From the NCBI RefSeq assembly GCF_036242395.1, contig NZ_CP108458.1, positions 1,798,001-1,862,000 of the forward strand: a stretch of DNA of 64,000 nt. Direction: 5' to 3'. The stretch is from Kitasatospora sp. NBC_01266. GTDB lineage: Bacteria; Actinomycetota; Actinomycetes; Streptomycetales; Streptomycetaceae. The notes under the pieces were generated by a model, which was not told where the DNA came from, searched no databases, and worked only from the letters and a program-made list of their open reading frames with translations. A program made the translations under genes and the position numbers. This document shows, in pieces, positions 37,289 to 58,900 of this stretch; the stretch's first letter is position 1, and each line of letters opens with the position of its first letter.

Positions 37289-37538
37289 AGCTATCGGGCC
37301 GCCTTCCGTATCGCACGGTCCGGTCGGCTGGCCACGGTATCCGAGGTCGGCATATGTCTCCCCATCCGGCGCTATGTCGGTGTCTTGAAAGGAGGATCAC
37401 ACAGACCATGCCCGGCGACCAGGGTTCTGGCCCCGCCGAACCGATGCCTCGGAGGCAGTACATGACGCTGCGTCACCATTCTTCGGAGCTGGCCGAGATG
37501 GGCCCGCAGATCGCGAGCCCACCTCAGCGGCGGGCGAC
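37289..37538. other. Stretch without a recognisable gene, with an isolated ribosome-binding-site-like sequence
   Basis: Nothing coding is recognised here. On the plus strand AAAGGAGG at 37389-37396 is a perfect Shine-Dalgarno, 12 nt before an ATG at 37409. The following frame (MPGDQGSGPAEP...) has C/G-rich third positions for about 40 codons and then runs into the PKS scrap. It may be the start of a lost plus-strand gene, or chance. Confidence 0.3.
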
Positions 37539-37587
37539 AGGTCGATCAGGCCGCCGAAGCGCTGCGGGGCCTCCAGGCCGAGCGAGC
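37539..37587 (-). pseudogene. 49-bp fragment of a PKS ketoreductase region
   Basis: The segment matches PKS-C 40505-40553 with a single mismatch at 37559. In the minus-strand frame it encodes [15 protein letters not shown], the same peptide found in the KR structural subdomain of PKS-C module 2. It is too small to function. It shows that PKS sequence once extended here or was copied in by recombination. Confidence 0.8.
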
Positions 37588-37599
37588 CGGTGCGCCGGT

Positions 37600-37905
37600 T
37601 CACGGCTCCAGTCGCCGCGCGTACACACCCTCCCCGATCGACTCAAAGCCGTGCCGCTCCCACGCCCGACGAAGCTTCGCGATCGCCTCCTCGTCCGGCC
37701 GTCGGGCCTCCGGGTCATCGGACGCGTAGGAACACGGCTCGTCCGGACCGTGGTCATGAGTGGGGGTCGAATAGCAGACGGCCACCGCACCGGGGACGGC
37801 CAGCCGACGGAGCGCGGCGGCGGCCAGGTGCATGCCCACCCCCTTGCCCCGCCACTCGTCCACGACATGAACGGACTCCAGCAGGAGCAGCAGTGTGGGG
37901 CACGG
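37600..37905 (-). pseudogene. GNAT-family N-acetyltransferase, 5'-truncated
   Basis: The minus-strand frame reads TLLLLLESVHVVDEWRGKGV and continues through ALRRL to a C-terminal WERHGFESIGEGVY. This is the typical second half of a GNAT acetyltransferase, including the RGKGVG acetyl-CoA pyrophosphate loop. The N-terminal half is missing. Upstream the frame is open only to a TAG at 37975-37977 with no ATG or GTG before the GTG at 37863, which would start inside the fold. The break, near 37905-37930, coincides with the start of the plus-strand gene remnant. I judge it inactive. Confidence 0.7.
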
Positions 37906-37926
37906 TTCGGCACCGCCGGGGCAAGC

Positions 37927-38124
37927 TCGCCGTTCTACCTCGACCGGCTCGATCAGTTCGTTGAACAGGAGCGCCTACCCGAGTACCACCGGATCGGTTC
38001 CCGGATCGCCTCGCGGGAAGCCCGACCCGAACACCGCGCCGCCGGCCGCACCACGCTGGCCGTCGCCGCAGAACTCCCGGCCGGCGCCCGGGTGACCCTC
38101 ACCGTCGACCTGTACGAGGATTGA
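37927..38124 (+). pseudogene. 3' fragment of an unknown plus-strand gene
   Basis: The frame reads SPFYLDRLDQFVEQERLPEY and on to TLTVDLYED then TGA at 38122-38124, with coding-like third positions. A textbook terminator follows 18 nt later, which supports a genuine gene 3' end. Upstream of about 37927 the same frame is antisense to the GNAT fragment, so the 5' part seems to have been lost at the same junction. I do not recognise the family. Confidence 0.5.
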
Positions 38125-38141
38125 GCCGAGCACGACGAATG

Positions 38142-38167
38142 GCCCGCACCCGGATCCGGGTGCGGGC
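38142..38167 (+). terminator. Rho-independent terminator
   Basis: A perfect 26-bp palindrome (GCCCGCACCCGGATCCGGGT then GCGGGC) is followed by AGTTTT. It sits 18 nt after the stop at 38124 and faces the plus strand. Confidence 0.8.
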
Positions 38168-38306
38168 AGTTTTCGTGTCCGACACTTCGGCGCATCCGGC
38201 CTCTCATCCCTCCGATGCCTTACCCCGGCTGCCAAGGCCGAGGATCGCGGTCACGATCTGGAAGGGGCACACGGGTGCCGGAACGCCAATCAGAGATGGA
38301 GCGACC

Positions 38307-38594
38307 ATGAGGATGCTGCTGACGGTCCAGATGGACACGGAGAAGGCGAACAAGGCGATCGCGGGCAAGACGCTGGCACAGACTCTGAAGTCGGTGTTCG
38401 ATCGGATCAAGCCGGAGGCTGCGTACTTCGGATCGCTGGACGGGATGCGTACCGGTTTCGTCGTCTTCGACCTCAAGGAGCCGTCCGACATCCCGAGCGT
38501 CGCTGAGCCGTTCTTCCAGGATCTCGGTGCCAAGATCAGCTTCATGCCGGTGATGAACCTCGACGACGTCCAAGCCGGCCTCCAGAAGGCTTGA
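38307..38594 (+). CDS. Small conserved-type hypothetical protein (95 aa)
   Basis: MRMLLTVQMDTEKANKAIAG at the start, a central AYFGSLDGMRTGFVVFDL, and SVAEPFFQDLGAKISFMPVM near the end. From memory this resembles a family of about 95-residue actinobacterial proteins of unknown function with a ferredoxin-like (dimeric alpha/beta barrel) look; I cannot verify this by search. The ATG at 38307 has GGAG 6 nt upstream. The longer in-frame extension to 38121 is not needed. It is the only complete gene in the island on the plus strand and sits between two remnants. Confidence 0.85.
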   Translation: MRMLLTVQMDTEKANKAIAGKTLAQTLKSVFDRIKPEAAYFGSLDGMRTGFVVFDLKEPSDIPSVAEPFFQDLGAKISFMPVMNLDDVQAGLQKA

Positions 38595-38646
38595 CCGCAT
38601 TGGTGCGTGACAGCATTCGTGGGCCTGGGCGGGTTGCTGGTCGACC

Positions 38647-38790
38647 TCGGGTGAGGCGGCGGACCATGATGCCGATCATTGCCCAGCGGATCATGGTTTC
38701 GGAGTGGGCCGGGCTGGTCTCGTAGTCCCGGGCGAGGCGTCGGTGGGCGGTGAGCCACGACAGCGTGCGCTCTCCAGTACCCCTCCGACC
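38647..38790 (-). pseudogene. C-terminal remnant of an IS5-type transposase
   Basis: The minus-strand frame reads GRRGTGERTLSWLTAHRRLA, then RDYET, then HSETMIRWAMIGIMVRRL. This is the characteristic C-terminal tail of IS5-superfamily DDE transposases (VERT(F/L)xWL...RRLxxDYE...SExMI), including the region of the last catalytic Glu. The catalytic Asp residues, the N-terminal part and the IS ends are not visible. It is dead as an element. Confidence 0.75.
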
Positions 38791-38894
38791 GACCACCGTC
38801 AGGACGAAGGCCGAACACCACATCGTCACCTGGCGCGCCACCACCAACTCGACCCTTGCCGAGCAGTAGGCGAGCCCCCCGCGAACTTCTCCGC

Positions 38895-38937
38895 CGCTGG
38901 CGTGTGAAGTCGGCCGAGCCGACTTCACACGCCAGCG
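38895..38937 (-). terminator. Long perfect inverted repeat downstream of PKS-C
   Basis: A 19-bp arm at 38895-38913 pairs perfectly with 38919-38937 around a 5-nt loop. It lies 76 bp past the PKS-C stop and so is well placed to end the E-D-C transcript. No T-tract is present. It could alternatively derive from the adjacent mobile-element remnant. The remainder of 38791-39012 shows no gene, only two nearby copies of CGAGGGGTTG just before 39000. Confidence 0.6.
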
Positions 38938-39012
38938 CTGACTCGCCGCACCCTCGCTCCGCTCGGAACCGAGGGGTTGCCAGGACAACGAGGGGTTGAC
39001 CCTGCCAATCCG

Positions 39013-49917
<10,905 letters not shown>

Positions 49918-49942
49918 AGTGAACTCCGCGCGTGCGTCGATC

Positions 49943-52900
49943 TCAGGAGTCGGAAGGGTCGAGGGCCAGACGGATCAGGCTCTCCGCGTCGAGCGCGTCG
50001 ATGTCGGGGGCGTCGGCAGCCGGCTCGGCGGCCACTGCGGACGGCGTGGGGCCCGGGTCGGTGGCCAGCCGCAGCAGTGCCTGTTCCAGGCCGGCCTCGC
50101 GCAGGCGCTGGAGCGGGATGGTGGCGATCAGGTCGCGGATCGCCGCCTCGGCCGGGTCGGTGGCCACCGCCTGGCCGCTGCCCGGGAAGAGCAGTTCGGC
50201 CAGGTGCTGGGCGAGCAGTTGCGGGGTGGGGTGGTCGAAGACCAGGGTGGCGGGCAGCCGCTGTCCGACGGCCTTGACCAGCCGGTTGCGCACCTCGACG
50301 GCGATGATCGAGTCGAACCCCAGCTCCCGGAAGGCCCGTTCGGCGGGCACGGCACCGGGCGAGTCGAACCGCAGCACCGCGGCCGCGTGGGTGCGGACCA
50401 GCTCGACCAGCGCCCGCACCCGCTCGGTCGGCGGGGTGGCGGCGAGCGTGGCCAGGTAGGCCGAACTCCGGTCCGCCGGCTGCTCGGGCGCCTCGGCGGC
50501 CGCGCTGAGCAACTGCCGCACCTCCGCCAGGTCGGCGACCAGCGGACGCGGCCGGGTGGCGGCGAACGCGGCGTGGAACCGAGGCCAGTCCAAGTCGGCC
50601 ACGGCGAGCAGGACTTCACCCTGCTCCAGGGCCTGGCGCAGCGCGGCGACCGCCCGCTGCGGGTCCATCGCCCGCAGGCCCCGGCGCAGCATCCGCTCGG
50701 TGGCGGCGCCCTGCGCCATCCCCGGGCCGTCCCACAGGCCCCAGGCGACCGAGGTGACCGGTCGGCCCTGGGCGGCCCGGTTCTCGGCGAAGGCGTCCAG
50801 GAAGGCGTTGGCGGCGGCGTAGGCGCCCAGACCGGTGCTGCCCCAGACGGCGGCGTTGGAGGAGAAGAGGACGAAGGCCTCCAACTGCTCGCCCAGGACG
50901 GCCTCGATCGCGCGGGTCGCGGCCACCTTGGCGGTGGCGGAGTCGGCCAGCAGGTCGGTGGTCGTCTCGTCCAGGGTCGCCGTCCAGCCGGCGCCGGCGG
51001 CGTGGAAGACCGCCCGGATCGGCTCGCCGCCCGCCGCCTCCACCGAGGCCACCAGTGCGGTCAGCGCGGCCTGGTCGGCCACCTCGCAGGCGGCGAGGGT
51101 GACCTGGGCGCCGAGCTGCCGGAGTTCGGCGCACAGTTCCTCGGCGCCGGGCGCCTCGGGGCCGCTGCGGCTGACCAGCACCAGGTGCTCGGCCCCGGCA
51201 ACGGCCAGCCAGCGGGCGACGTGGCCGCCGATGGCGCCGGTGCCGCCGGTGATCAGCACGGTGCCGTGCGGGCGCCAGGGCGCGTTCGTGGCGCGGGTCG
51301 GCTGCGGGGCGCGGGTCGGCTGCGGGGCGCGGTTCAGGCGCCGGACGTGGATCCCGGACGGGCGGATCGCCAGCTGGTCCTCGGTGCCGTCGTCGCACGG
51401 CAGACCGGCGAGCACGGCGCCCAGGCGCTCGGCGCTGCGCCCGTCCCACTGCTCCGGGAGGTCGACCAGGCCGCCCCAGCGCTCGGGGTGCTCCAGACCG
51501 ACCACCCGGCCGAGCCCCCAGAGCTGGGCCTGGCTCAGGTCCAGCGGCTCGGCGCCGGGCTCCGTGCTGACGGCACCCCGGGTGGCCAGCCAGAGCGGCG
51601 CGGTGCTCCGGACCTGGCCGAGCGCCTGCACCAGGGCCAGGCTGCCGGCCAGACCGCGCGGGACGTCCTGGGCGGTGGGCGAGGTGTCCAGGGCCAGCAG
51701 GCAGAGCACGCCGTCCACCGGACCGGCGGCGCGCAGCAGGTCGACGAAGTGCGCGGTCTCGGCATCGGTGGCGGCGACGGTGCGCTCGATCACCTCGGCG
51801 CCGGCCTTGCCGAGCGCGACCGCGCAGTCCTGCACCAGAGCGCCGTCGACGGCGGGTGAGCTGACGATCAGCCAGTTACCGCCGAGACCAGCGGGGTTGG
51901 ACGGGTCGGCGATCGGGCGCCAGTCGATCCGGTAGCGCCAGTCGGTGATGGCCGCGCTGTCGGTGCGCTCGCGGCGCCAGGCGGCGATGGCCGGCAGCGC
52001 CTCGCTCAGCGGGCGCTCCAGGTCCACACCGAGGGTAGCGGCGAGCTCGCCGCTCTCCACCGCGCGCCAGAACTCGCCGTCCGAGGAGGCGGCTTCGGCG
52101 GCAGTGGCCGGCGCGGCGGCGTCCAGCAACCAGTAGTGCTCGTGCTGGAAGGGGTAGGAGGGCAGGTCGACGTGTCCGGCGGCGGTGAGCAGCCGGGTCC
52201 AGTCGACGGTGGCGCCGTTGACGAAGGCCTCGGCGAGCGAGGTCAGGAAGCGGGTGGCGTCGCCCTGTTCGCGGCGCAGGGTGCCGAGCGCGATGCCGCC
52301 GCCGTTGGCGTCCAGGGTGTCCTGGACTCCGACGGTGAGGACGGGGTGCGGGCTGGACTCCACGAAGACGCGGTGTCCGGCCTTGGCCAGTTCGGCGATG
52401 GCGTCCTGGAGCCGGACCGGGTGGCGCAGGTTCTCGTACCAGTAACGCCCGCCCAGCTCACCGGGCTTGACCCAGTCGGCGGTGTAGGTGGAGAACATCG
52501 GGATGGCGGGCGCCAAGCCGGTGATGGGAGCCAGCGCCTCGGTGATCTCCGCCTCCAGCAGCTCCATCTGGGCCGAGTGCGAGGCGTAGTCCACCTTCAC
52601 CCGGCGGGCATCGACGCCCGCCTCGGCGCAGACCACCATGAACTCGTCCAGCGCGGCAGCCTCACCCGAGACCACCACCGAGCCGGGACCGTTGACGGCG
52701 GCGATGCCGACCCGGCCCTCGAACCCGGCCAGCAGCTCACCGACCTTCTCAGCGGAGGCGAAGAGCGACACCATGCCACCCGAACCAGCCACCCGCGCCA
52801 GCGCCTTGGCCCGCAGCGCCACGACGCGGGACGCGTCCTCCAGCGAGAGCGCGCCGGCCACGCAGGCGGCCGCGATCTCACCCTGCGAGTGACCCACCAC

Positions 52901-55900
52901 AGCCGACGGCGTGATCCCCATCGAACGCCACAACGCCGCCAACGACACCATCACCGCGAAGAGCACCGGCTGCACCACGTCAACCCGCTCCAGCAACGCG
53001 ACATCCGTCAGCGCATCCTCCAACCGCCAGTCCACGAAAGGCGCCAGCGCCGCCGAGCACGCCGCGATCGACTCCGCGAACACCGGCGAAGCCGCCAGCA
53101 GCCCCGACGCCATCCCCACCCACTGCGAACCCTGACCCGGGAAGACCAGCACCACCCCACCGTCACCGACCGCCCGACCGGTCACCTGCTCACCACCGAG
53201 CAGCACCGCCCGGTCCTCGAACACCGACCGACCGCGCACCAGCGCCGCCCCGACCGCCGCCAACTCCCCGTCGACAGCGGCGAACCGCTCGATCTGCGCC
53301 CGCAGCGCCGGCTCACCCTTGCCCGACAGCACCAACGGCACCACCGAGGCATCGAGCACCGGCCGCTCGGCAACTGCTTCTGACGTCACGTCAACTACCT
53401 GCTCCAGGATCACATGCGCGTTCGTCCCGCTGATCCCGAACGAGGAGACCGCCGCCCGCCGCACCCGCCCGGTCTGTGGCCAGGCCGTCCGCTCGCGCAG
53501 CAGCTCCACCGCGCCCGCCGACCAGTCCACGTGCGGCGAGGGCGCGTCCACGTGCAGGGTCTGCGGCAGCACCCCGTGCCGGAGCGCCTGCACGGTCTTG
53601 ATCACACTCGCCACGCCCGAAGCCGCCTGGGTGTGGCCGATGTTGGACTTCAGCGAGCCGAGCCAGAGCGGCCGGTCCGCCGGGTGCTCCTGGCCGTAGG
53701 TGGCCAGCAGCGCCTCGGCCTCGATCGGGTCGCCGAGTGAGGTGCCGGTGCCGTGCGCCTCCACCGCGTCGACCTGGTCCGCCGTCAGGCCGGCGGCTGC
53801 CAGCGCCTGCCGGATCACCCGCTCCTGCGCCGGACCGCTGGGCGCGGCAAGGCCGTTGCTCGCGCCGTCCTGGTTGATCGCGCTGCCGCGCACCACCGCG
53901 AGCACCTGATGGCCCAGCCGCCGCGCCTCGCTGAGCCGCTCCACCAGCAGCATGCCCACGCCCTCGGCCAGGCCCATGCCGTCCGCGCCGGCCGCGAAGG
54001 CCTTGCAGCGGCCGTCCTTGGCGAGCCCGCGCTGGCGGCTGAAGGCGACCAGGGTGCGCGGGTTGTACATCACCGCCACGCCGCCGACCAGCGCCATGGT
54101 GCACTCACCCCGGTTGAGCGACTGTCCGGCCAGGTGCAGCGCGACCAGCGAGGAGGAGCAGGCCGTGTCCAGCGTGATCGCGGGGCCTTCGAGGCCCATG
54201 GTGTAGGCGACCCGGCCGGAGGCGACGCTGGAGACCGAGCCGGTCAGCAGGTGGCCTTCCGAGCCGGCCGGCAGCGCGCTCAGACCGGTGCCGTAGTCCT
54301 GGTAGTTGATGCCGACGAAGACACCGGCCTTACTACCGCGCAGCGAGAGCGGATCGATCCCGGCCCGCTCGACGGCCTCCCAGGAGGTCTCGAGCAGCAG
54401 CCGTTGCTGCGGGTCCATCACCTGCGCCTCGCGCGGCGAGATGCCGAAGAAGCCGGCGTCGAACTTGCCCGCGTCGTAGAGGAATCCGCCGTGCCGCACA
54501 TAGCTGGTGCCGTCCCGGTCCGGGTCCGGGTCGTAGAGCGCGCCGAGGTCCCAACCCCGGTCGCCGGGCAGGCCGGCGATGGCGTCGCCGCCGCCGTCGA
54601 CCAACCGCCAGAGATCCTCCGGGGAGTTGACCCCGCCGGGGAAGCGGCAGGCCATGCCGACGATCGCGATCGGCTCTTCGTCCGTAGCGGTGGCTGCGGC
54701 GGTAGCCGTGGCGGCCGGTGCCGCTGCCGCCGTGCCGATGAGCAGCGTGTGCAGGTGGCGGGCCAGTGCCTGGGGCGTGGGGTGGCTGAAGACCAGCGCG
54801 GCGGGCAGCCGCAGGCCGGTGGCGGCGCCCACCCGGTTGCGCAGCTCGACGGAGGTCAGCGAGTCCATCCCGCTCTCGCGGAACGCGCGGTCGGCCTGGA
54901 CACCGTTCCCCGCCTGGTGGCCGAGCACGGCGGCGGCCTCGCTGACCACCAGCTCCAGCAGCGCCTTGAGCTGGTCGTTCTCGTTCAGGCCGCGCAGCCG
55001 TTCGGCCAGCGCGGAGGAGGAGGGCGCGGGCCGGGCGCCGCCGGTGCTCGCGGCAACCGGGGCCTGGCCGGCGGGCCGGGCCTCGGGGATACCGGCCAGC
55101 AGCGGGCGCGGGCGGGCGGAGGTGAAGATCGGGCCGAACCTCGGCCAGTCCACCTCGGCGAGCGCGATGGTGGTCTCGTCGTGGTCCAGCGCCTGCTGCA
55201 TGCCGAGCAGGGCCAGGCGCGGCGCGATGGTGGGCAGGCCGTGCCGGGCCGGGCGGTCCGGGTCGACGCCGGCCGGGGTGCAGCCGTCCCAGACGCCCCA
55301 GGCGATCGAGATCGCCGAACGTCCGCGTGCCCGGCGCCGTTCGGCCACCGCGTCCAGGTAGCCGTTGCCGGCGGCGTAGGTGCCGTGGTCGCCGCTGCCC
55401 CAGAGGCCGGCGACCGAGGAGAAGAGCACGAAGGCGTCCACCGAGTCGCGGTCGAGCAGCTCGTCCAGGTAGTCGGCGGTGCCGGACTTGGAGGCCATCG
55501 TGTCGTCGAACTCCTGGAGGCTGACGCCCTCCAGCGGGCCGAGCTTGATGTAGGCGGCGGCGTGCACCACCGCGCGGATCTCCGGCCCGTCGGCCTCCAC
55601 CCGCTCGATCAACGCGGCCAGTTCGGCGCGGTCGCCGACGTCGCAGCTGGCGATGGTCAGCCGGGCGCCCAGTTCCTCGGTCTGCGCCCGCAGTTCGGCG
55701 AACTCCGGTGCGTCGGCGGGCCGCCGGGTGGTCAGCACCAGGTGCTCGGCGCCGCCACCGGCCAGCCAGCGGACCAGGTGCGGGCCGATCGCTCCGGTGC
55801 CACCGGTCACCAGCACGGTGCCGCGCGGCTGCCAGGTGCGCACCGGCGGGGTGTCGGCGAGCGGTGCGCGCTCCAGGCGGCGCAGCAGCAGGCCGGTGGG

Positions 55901-58900
55901 CCGGATGGCGACCTGGTCCTCGGCATCGTGGGCCAGCACCGCGCAGAGCCGGCCGGCCGCCCGCGCGTCGAGGTGCTCGGGGAGGTCGACCAGACCGCCC
56001 CAGCGGTCCGGGTACTCCAGTGCGGCGGTCCGGCCCAGGCCCCAGACCTGCTGCTGGGCGGGCGCGGACAGCACCTCGCCGGCGCCGACCGAGACCGCGC
56101 CCCGGGTCGCGCACCAGAGCGGGGCGTCCACTCCGGCGTCGCCGAGTGCCTGGAGCAGCACCAGGGTGCCCGCCACGCCGGTCAGCAGGTGCGGGGCGGC
56201 GGGAGCTGGCGTGCCGTCCAGCGCGAGCAGCGAGAGCGCGGCGTCCACCGGCCCGGCCGCGCGGAGCAGGGCGGTCAGCGCGGACCGGTCCAGGGCGGCC
56301 GCGCCGACGGGCAGGGTGACCAGCTCGGCGCCGGCGGCGCTCAGTGCGGCCTCGACCTGCGCGGGCAGTTCGCCGGCCGTGCCGTCCTGGGGCAGGATCA
56401 GCAGCCAACGGCCGGTCAGCCGGGCGGAGTCCGGCTCACCGGTCGGGTGCCAGGCGATCCGGTAGCGCCAGGAGTCGAGCACCGCGCTGTCCCGGCGGCC
56501 ACGGCGCCAGTCGGCGAGCGCGGGCAGCAGGGTGCTGATCGACTGGTCGCCGGCCACGCCGAGGGTCTCGGTGAAGGCGGCCAGGTCGCCGCTCTCCACG
56601 GCGCGCCAGAACTCGCTGTCGGCCGCGTCGGCTTCGGCGACGGCGGCCGGGGCGGCGCTGGAGCCGTCCAGCCAGAACCGCTCGCGCTGGAAGGGGTAGG
56701 TGGGCAGCTCGACCTGGGCGGAGGAGGTCAGCACCCGCGACCAGTCCACCGTGGCGCCGTTGACGAAGGCCTCGGCCACGGAGGTCAGGAACCGGGTGGC
56801 GTCGCCCTGTTCGCGGCGCAGGGTGCCGAGCGCGATACCGCCGCCGTTCTCCTCCAGAGTGTCCTGCACGCCGACGGTGAGCACCGGGTGCGGGCTGGAC
56901 TCCACGAAGACGCGGTGCCCGGCCTTGGCCAGCTCGGTCACCGCCTGCTGGAGGTGGACCGGGTGGCGCAGGTTCTCGTACCAGTAACGGGCGCCCAGCT
57001 CACCGGGCTTGACCCACTCGCCGGTGTACGTGGAGAGCATCGGGATGGTGGGTGCCAGGCCGGAAATCGGAGCGAGTGCCTGGAGGATCTCGTCCTCCAG
57101 GATCTCCATCTGCGCGGAGTGCGAGGCGTAGTCGACGTTGACCCGGCGGGCGTCCACGCCGGCCGTGGCGCAGACCGCCATGAACTCGTCCAGCGCGGCG
57201 GCCTCACCGGAAACCACCACCGAGCCGGGGCCGTTGACGGCGGCGATGCCGACCCGGCCCTCGAACCCGGCCAGCAGCTCACCCGCCGTCGAAGCGGAGG
57301 CGAAGAGCGACACCATGCCACCCGAACCCGCCACCCGCGCCAGCGCCTTGGCCCGCAGCGCGACCACCCGCGACGCGTCCTCCAGCGACAACGCACCCGC
57401 CACACAAGCAGCCGCGATCTCACCTTGCGAATGGCCGACCACCGCCGAAGGCGTGACGCCCATCGAATGCCACAACGCCGCCAGCGAGACCATGACGGCG
57501 AACAGCACCGGCTGCACCACGTCAACCCGCTCCAGCAGCAAAGCATCCGCGAGCGCGTCCTCCAACGACCAGTCCACGAAAGGCGCCAGCGCCGCCGAGC
57601 AGGCCGCGATCGACTCCGCGAACACCGGCGAAGCCGCCATCAGCGCCGACGCCATCCCGACCCACTGCGAACCCTGACCCGGGAAGACCAGCACCACCCC
57701 GCCGTCACCGACCGCCCGACCGGTCAGCTGCTGGTCGCCCAGCAGCACCGCCCGGTCCTCCAGCACGGCACGCCCACGGACCAGCGCCGCAGCCACCGCC
57801 GCCGGGTCACCTTCAACCGCCGACAGCCGCTCGAGCTGCGCCCGAAGCGCCGCCTCGCCCTTGCCCGACAGCACCAGCGGCAGCACCGAGGCATCCACCA
57901 CCGGGCGCTCGGCAACGGTTTCTGACAGTTCGTCAGGCGCCTGCTCCAGGATCACATGCGCGTTGGTCCCGCTGATCCCGAACGAGGAGACCCCGGCCCG
58001 GCGCGGCCGCCCGGTCTGCGGCCACGCCACCGCCTCGGTGAGCAGCCGCACCCCACCCGCCGACCAGTCCACGTGCGGGGTCGGCTCGTCCACGTGCAGC
58101 GTGCGCGGCAGCACGCCACCGCGCATCGCCAGCACCATCTTGATCACGCCCGCCACCCCGGCGGCGGCGGCCGTGTGGCCGATGTTCGACTTCACCGAGC
58201 CGAGCCAGAGCGGCTGGTCCGCCGCCCGTCCCTGGCCATAGGTGGCCAGCAGCGCCTGCGCCTCGATCGGGTCACCCAGCGGGGTACCGGTGCCGTGCGC
58301 CTCGATCGCGTCGACCTCGCCCGCCGCGAGGCCCGCGTTGAGCAGGGCGCGACGGATCATCCGCTGCTGCGACGGGCCGTTCGGCGCCGTCAGACCGTTC
58401 GAAGCGCCGTCCTGGTTGACGGCCGAACCGCGCACCACGGCCAGCACCCGATGGCCCAGCCGCTGCGCGTCGCTGAGCCGCTCCACCAGCAGCATGCCCA
58501 CGCCCTCGGCCGGGCCGAAGCCGTCGGCCCCCGCCGCAAAGGCCTTGCAGCGCCCGTCGGCGGCCAGGCCGCGCTGGCGGCCGAGGTCGACGAAGATGCC
58601 CGGCTGGGACATCACGGTGACACCGCCGGCCAGCGCCATCGCGCACTCGCCCCGGCGCAGCGACTGCACGGCCAGGTGCAGCGCCACCAGCGAGGAGGAG
58701 CAGGCGGTGTCCACGGTCACCGCCGGGCCCTCCAGGCCCAGGCTGTAGGCGATCCGGCCGGAGGCGACGCTGAGTTGATTGCCCGTCAGCAGGTAGCCCT
58801 CGTGCTCGCCGGGGGCCGCGTGCATCGGCGGACCGTAGTCGGGGGCCAGCGAGCCGATGAAGGTGCCGACTTGGGTACCGCGCACCGAGTCGGGGGCGAT

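Noticed and set aside
36513..37463. Minus-strand 316-codon frame across the membrane protein gene
   Set aside because: Arg/Gly-rich translation out of frame with the hydrophobic segments. The 36653-37288 frame has plausible membrane helices and codon use.
37354..38124. Single continuous plus-strand gene of 256 codons
   Set aside because: Its middle part (about 37600-37905) is antisense to a clear GNAT acetyltransferase fragment and over-rich in Arg and Pro. Only the 3' end followed by a terminator looks genuine.
38204..38821. Minus-strand 205-codon frame over the small hypothetical gene
   Set aside because: Antisense to the 95-residue gene, which has a proper ribosome-binding site. Part of it is a shifted frame of the transposase remnant.
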